From: an uncultured Isosphaeraceae bacterium
GTDB lineage: Bacteria; Planctomycetota; Planctomycetia; Isosphaerales; Isosphaeraceae
DNA: 6,364 nucleotides
Assembly (NCBI GenBank): GCA_937907405.1
Contig: CALCIC010000197.1
Coordinates: forward strand, 1-6,364
Direction of reading: 5' to 3'
The translations under genes were made by a program, and so were the position numbers. Below the pieces are notes generated by a model. It did no database searches and was not told the origin of the DNA. It saw only the letters and a list, made by a program, of their open reading frames with translations. Below, one piece after another: positions 6,215-6,364 of the stretch (positions within the stretch are counted from its first letter, which is position 1; every line of letters begins with the position of its first letter).

Positions 6215-6337
6215 TCAACTTCGGCTCGTTGCGACGCTTGCGCGTCCGGCGTCGTACGCCTGCTTCAAGGTCGGATCGGAGACCGTGTGCGCTCCGCGGA
6301 AGACCATCAGAAGGCCGAGACGGGGCCTTTCCGACGG
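6215..6337 (-). CDS. C-terminal 40 codons of a truncated gene, possibly PhyH-type dioxygenase
   Basis: An open frame enters from the right edge and stops at TGA 6217-6215, just 2 nt before the SDR ATG. Its GC-rich codon use resembles that of the neighbouring genes, and the spacing makes it a likely operon member. The fragment begins PSERPRLGLLMVF and ends VATSRS. The pattern S-x3-R-x-G-L matches the stretch after the second iron-binding histidine in phytanoyl-CoA dioxygenases, where the human enzyme has T-x3-R-x-A-I and the arginine binds 2-oxoglutarate. If so, the product is an Fe(II)/2-oxoglutarate hydroxylase cut off just after its metal site. With so few residues this family call is tentative. 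That it is coding is more secure. The genomic frame cannot be followed past 6339, where adapter sequence begins. Confidence 0.6.
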   Translation of the reverse strand, partial: PSERPRLGLLMVFRGAHTVSDPTLKQAYDAGRASVATSRS

Positions 6338-6339
6338 AT

Positions 6340-6364
6340 AGATCGGAAGAGCGTCGTGTAGGGA
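6340..6364. other. Illumina TruSeq adapter read-through (not genomic)
   Basis: The last 25 bases are AGATCGGAAGAGC followed directly by GTCGTGTAGGGA. The first part is the 13-nt stem common to Illumina TruSeq adapters, and the second continues it exactly as in the universal (read-2 side) adapter. A 25-nt exact match at the very end of the sequence is best explained by untrimmed adapter left in the assembly. The true contig end is at about 6339, and no genomic meaning should be given to these bases. Confidence 0.95.

Overview
The window looks like a fragment of a high-GC planctomycete genome (phylum Planctomycetota, possibly Isosphaeraceae). The main evidence is the truncated sigma factor at the left edge. 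It has the N-terminal layout typical of planctomycete ECF sigma factors: a TSPALL start, AW..F..RY, LQ-ADAEDV and F-HDP-R-FRGYL. The GC-rich codon use of the other genes fits. This assignment is an inference from protein style, not from a marker gene.

All recognisable genes lie on the minus strand, so the window reads right to left. Positions 6340-6364 are not genomic: they match the Illumina TruSeq adapter exactly, so the real sequence ends at 6339. Next come the last 40 codons of an unidentified gene (6337-6215), possibly a phytanoyl-CoA-dioxygenase-type Fe(II)/2-oxoglutarate enzyme. Six complete genes follow in a tightly packed operon: an SDR oxidoreductase, a DHDPS/NAL-family Schiff-base lyase with a rebuilt active site, a COG2159-type metal-dependent amidohydrolase/decarboxylase, a 3-hydroxyacyl-CoA-dehydrogenase-type enzyme, a RidA-family imine deaminase, and a zinc alcohol dehydrogenase. 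The first five junctions are a 2-nt gap, a 7-nt overlap, an ATGA overlap, an 18-nt gap and a TTGA overlap. A 28-nt gap precedes the last gene. This spacing implies one transcript and translational coupling.

The left 1 kb holds a gene-poor stretch of about 740 nt (283-1024). It contains a perfect 18-bp palindrome and an AT-rich, promoter-like island with an inverted repeat. The island lies upstream of the 5' part (94 codons) of the ECF sigma factor, which runs off the left edge.

Taken together, the operon reads as a catabolic route for a small oxidised carbon compound. Three NAD(P)-dependent dehydrogenases of different folds (SDR, HADH-type, MDR) handle hydroxyl/carbonyl steps. A lyase cuts or dehydrates a 2-oxo acid, a metal-dependent hydrolase or decarboxylase acts on a ring or carboxylate, and RidA clears a reactive enamine/imine. 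The substrate cannot be read from the sequence. No transporter, regulator or operon promoter is in view; they would lie beyond the truncated right edge.
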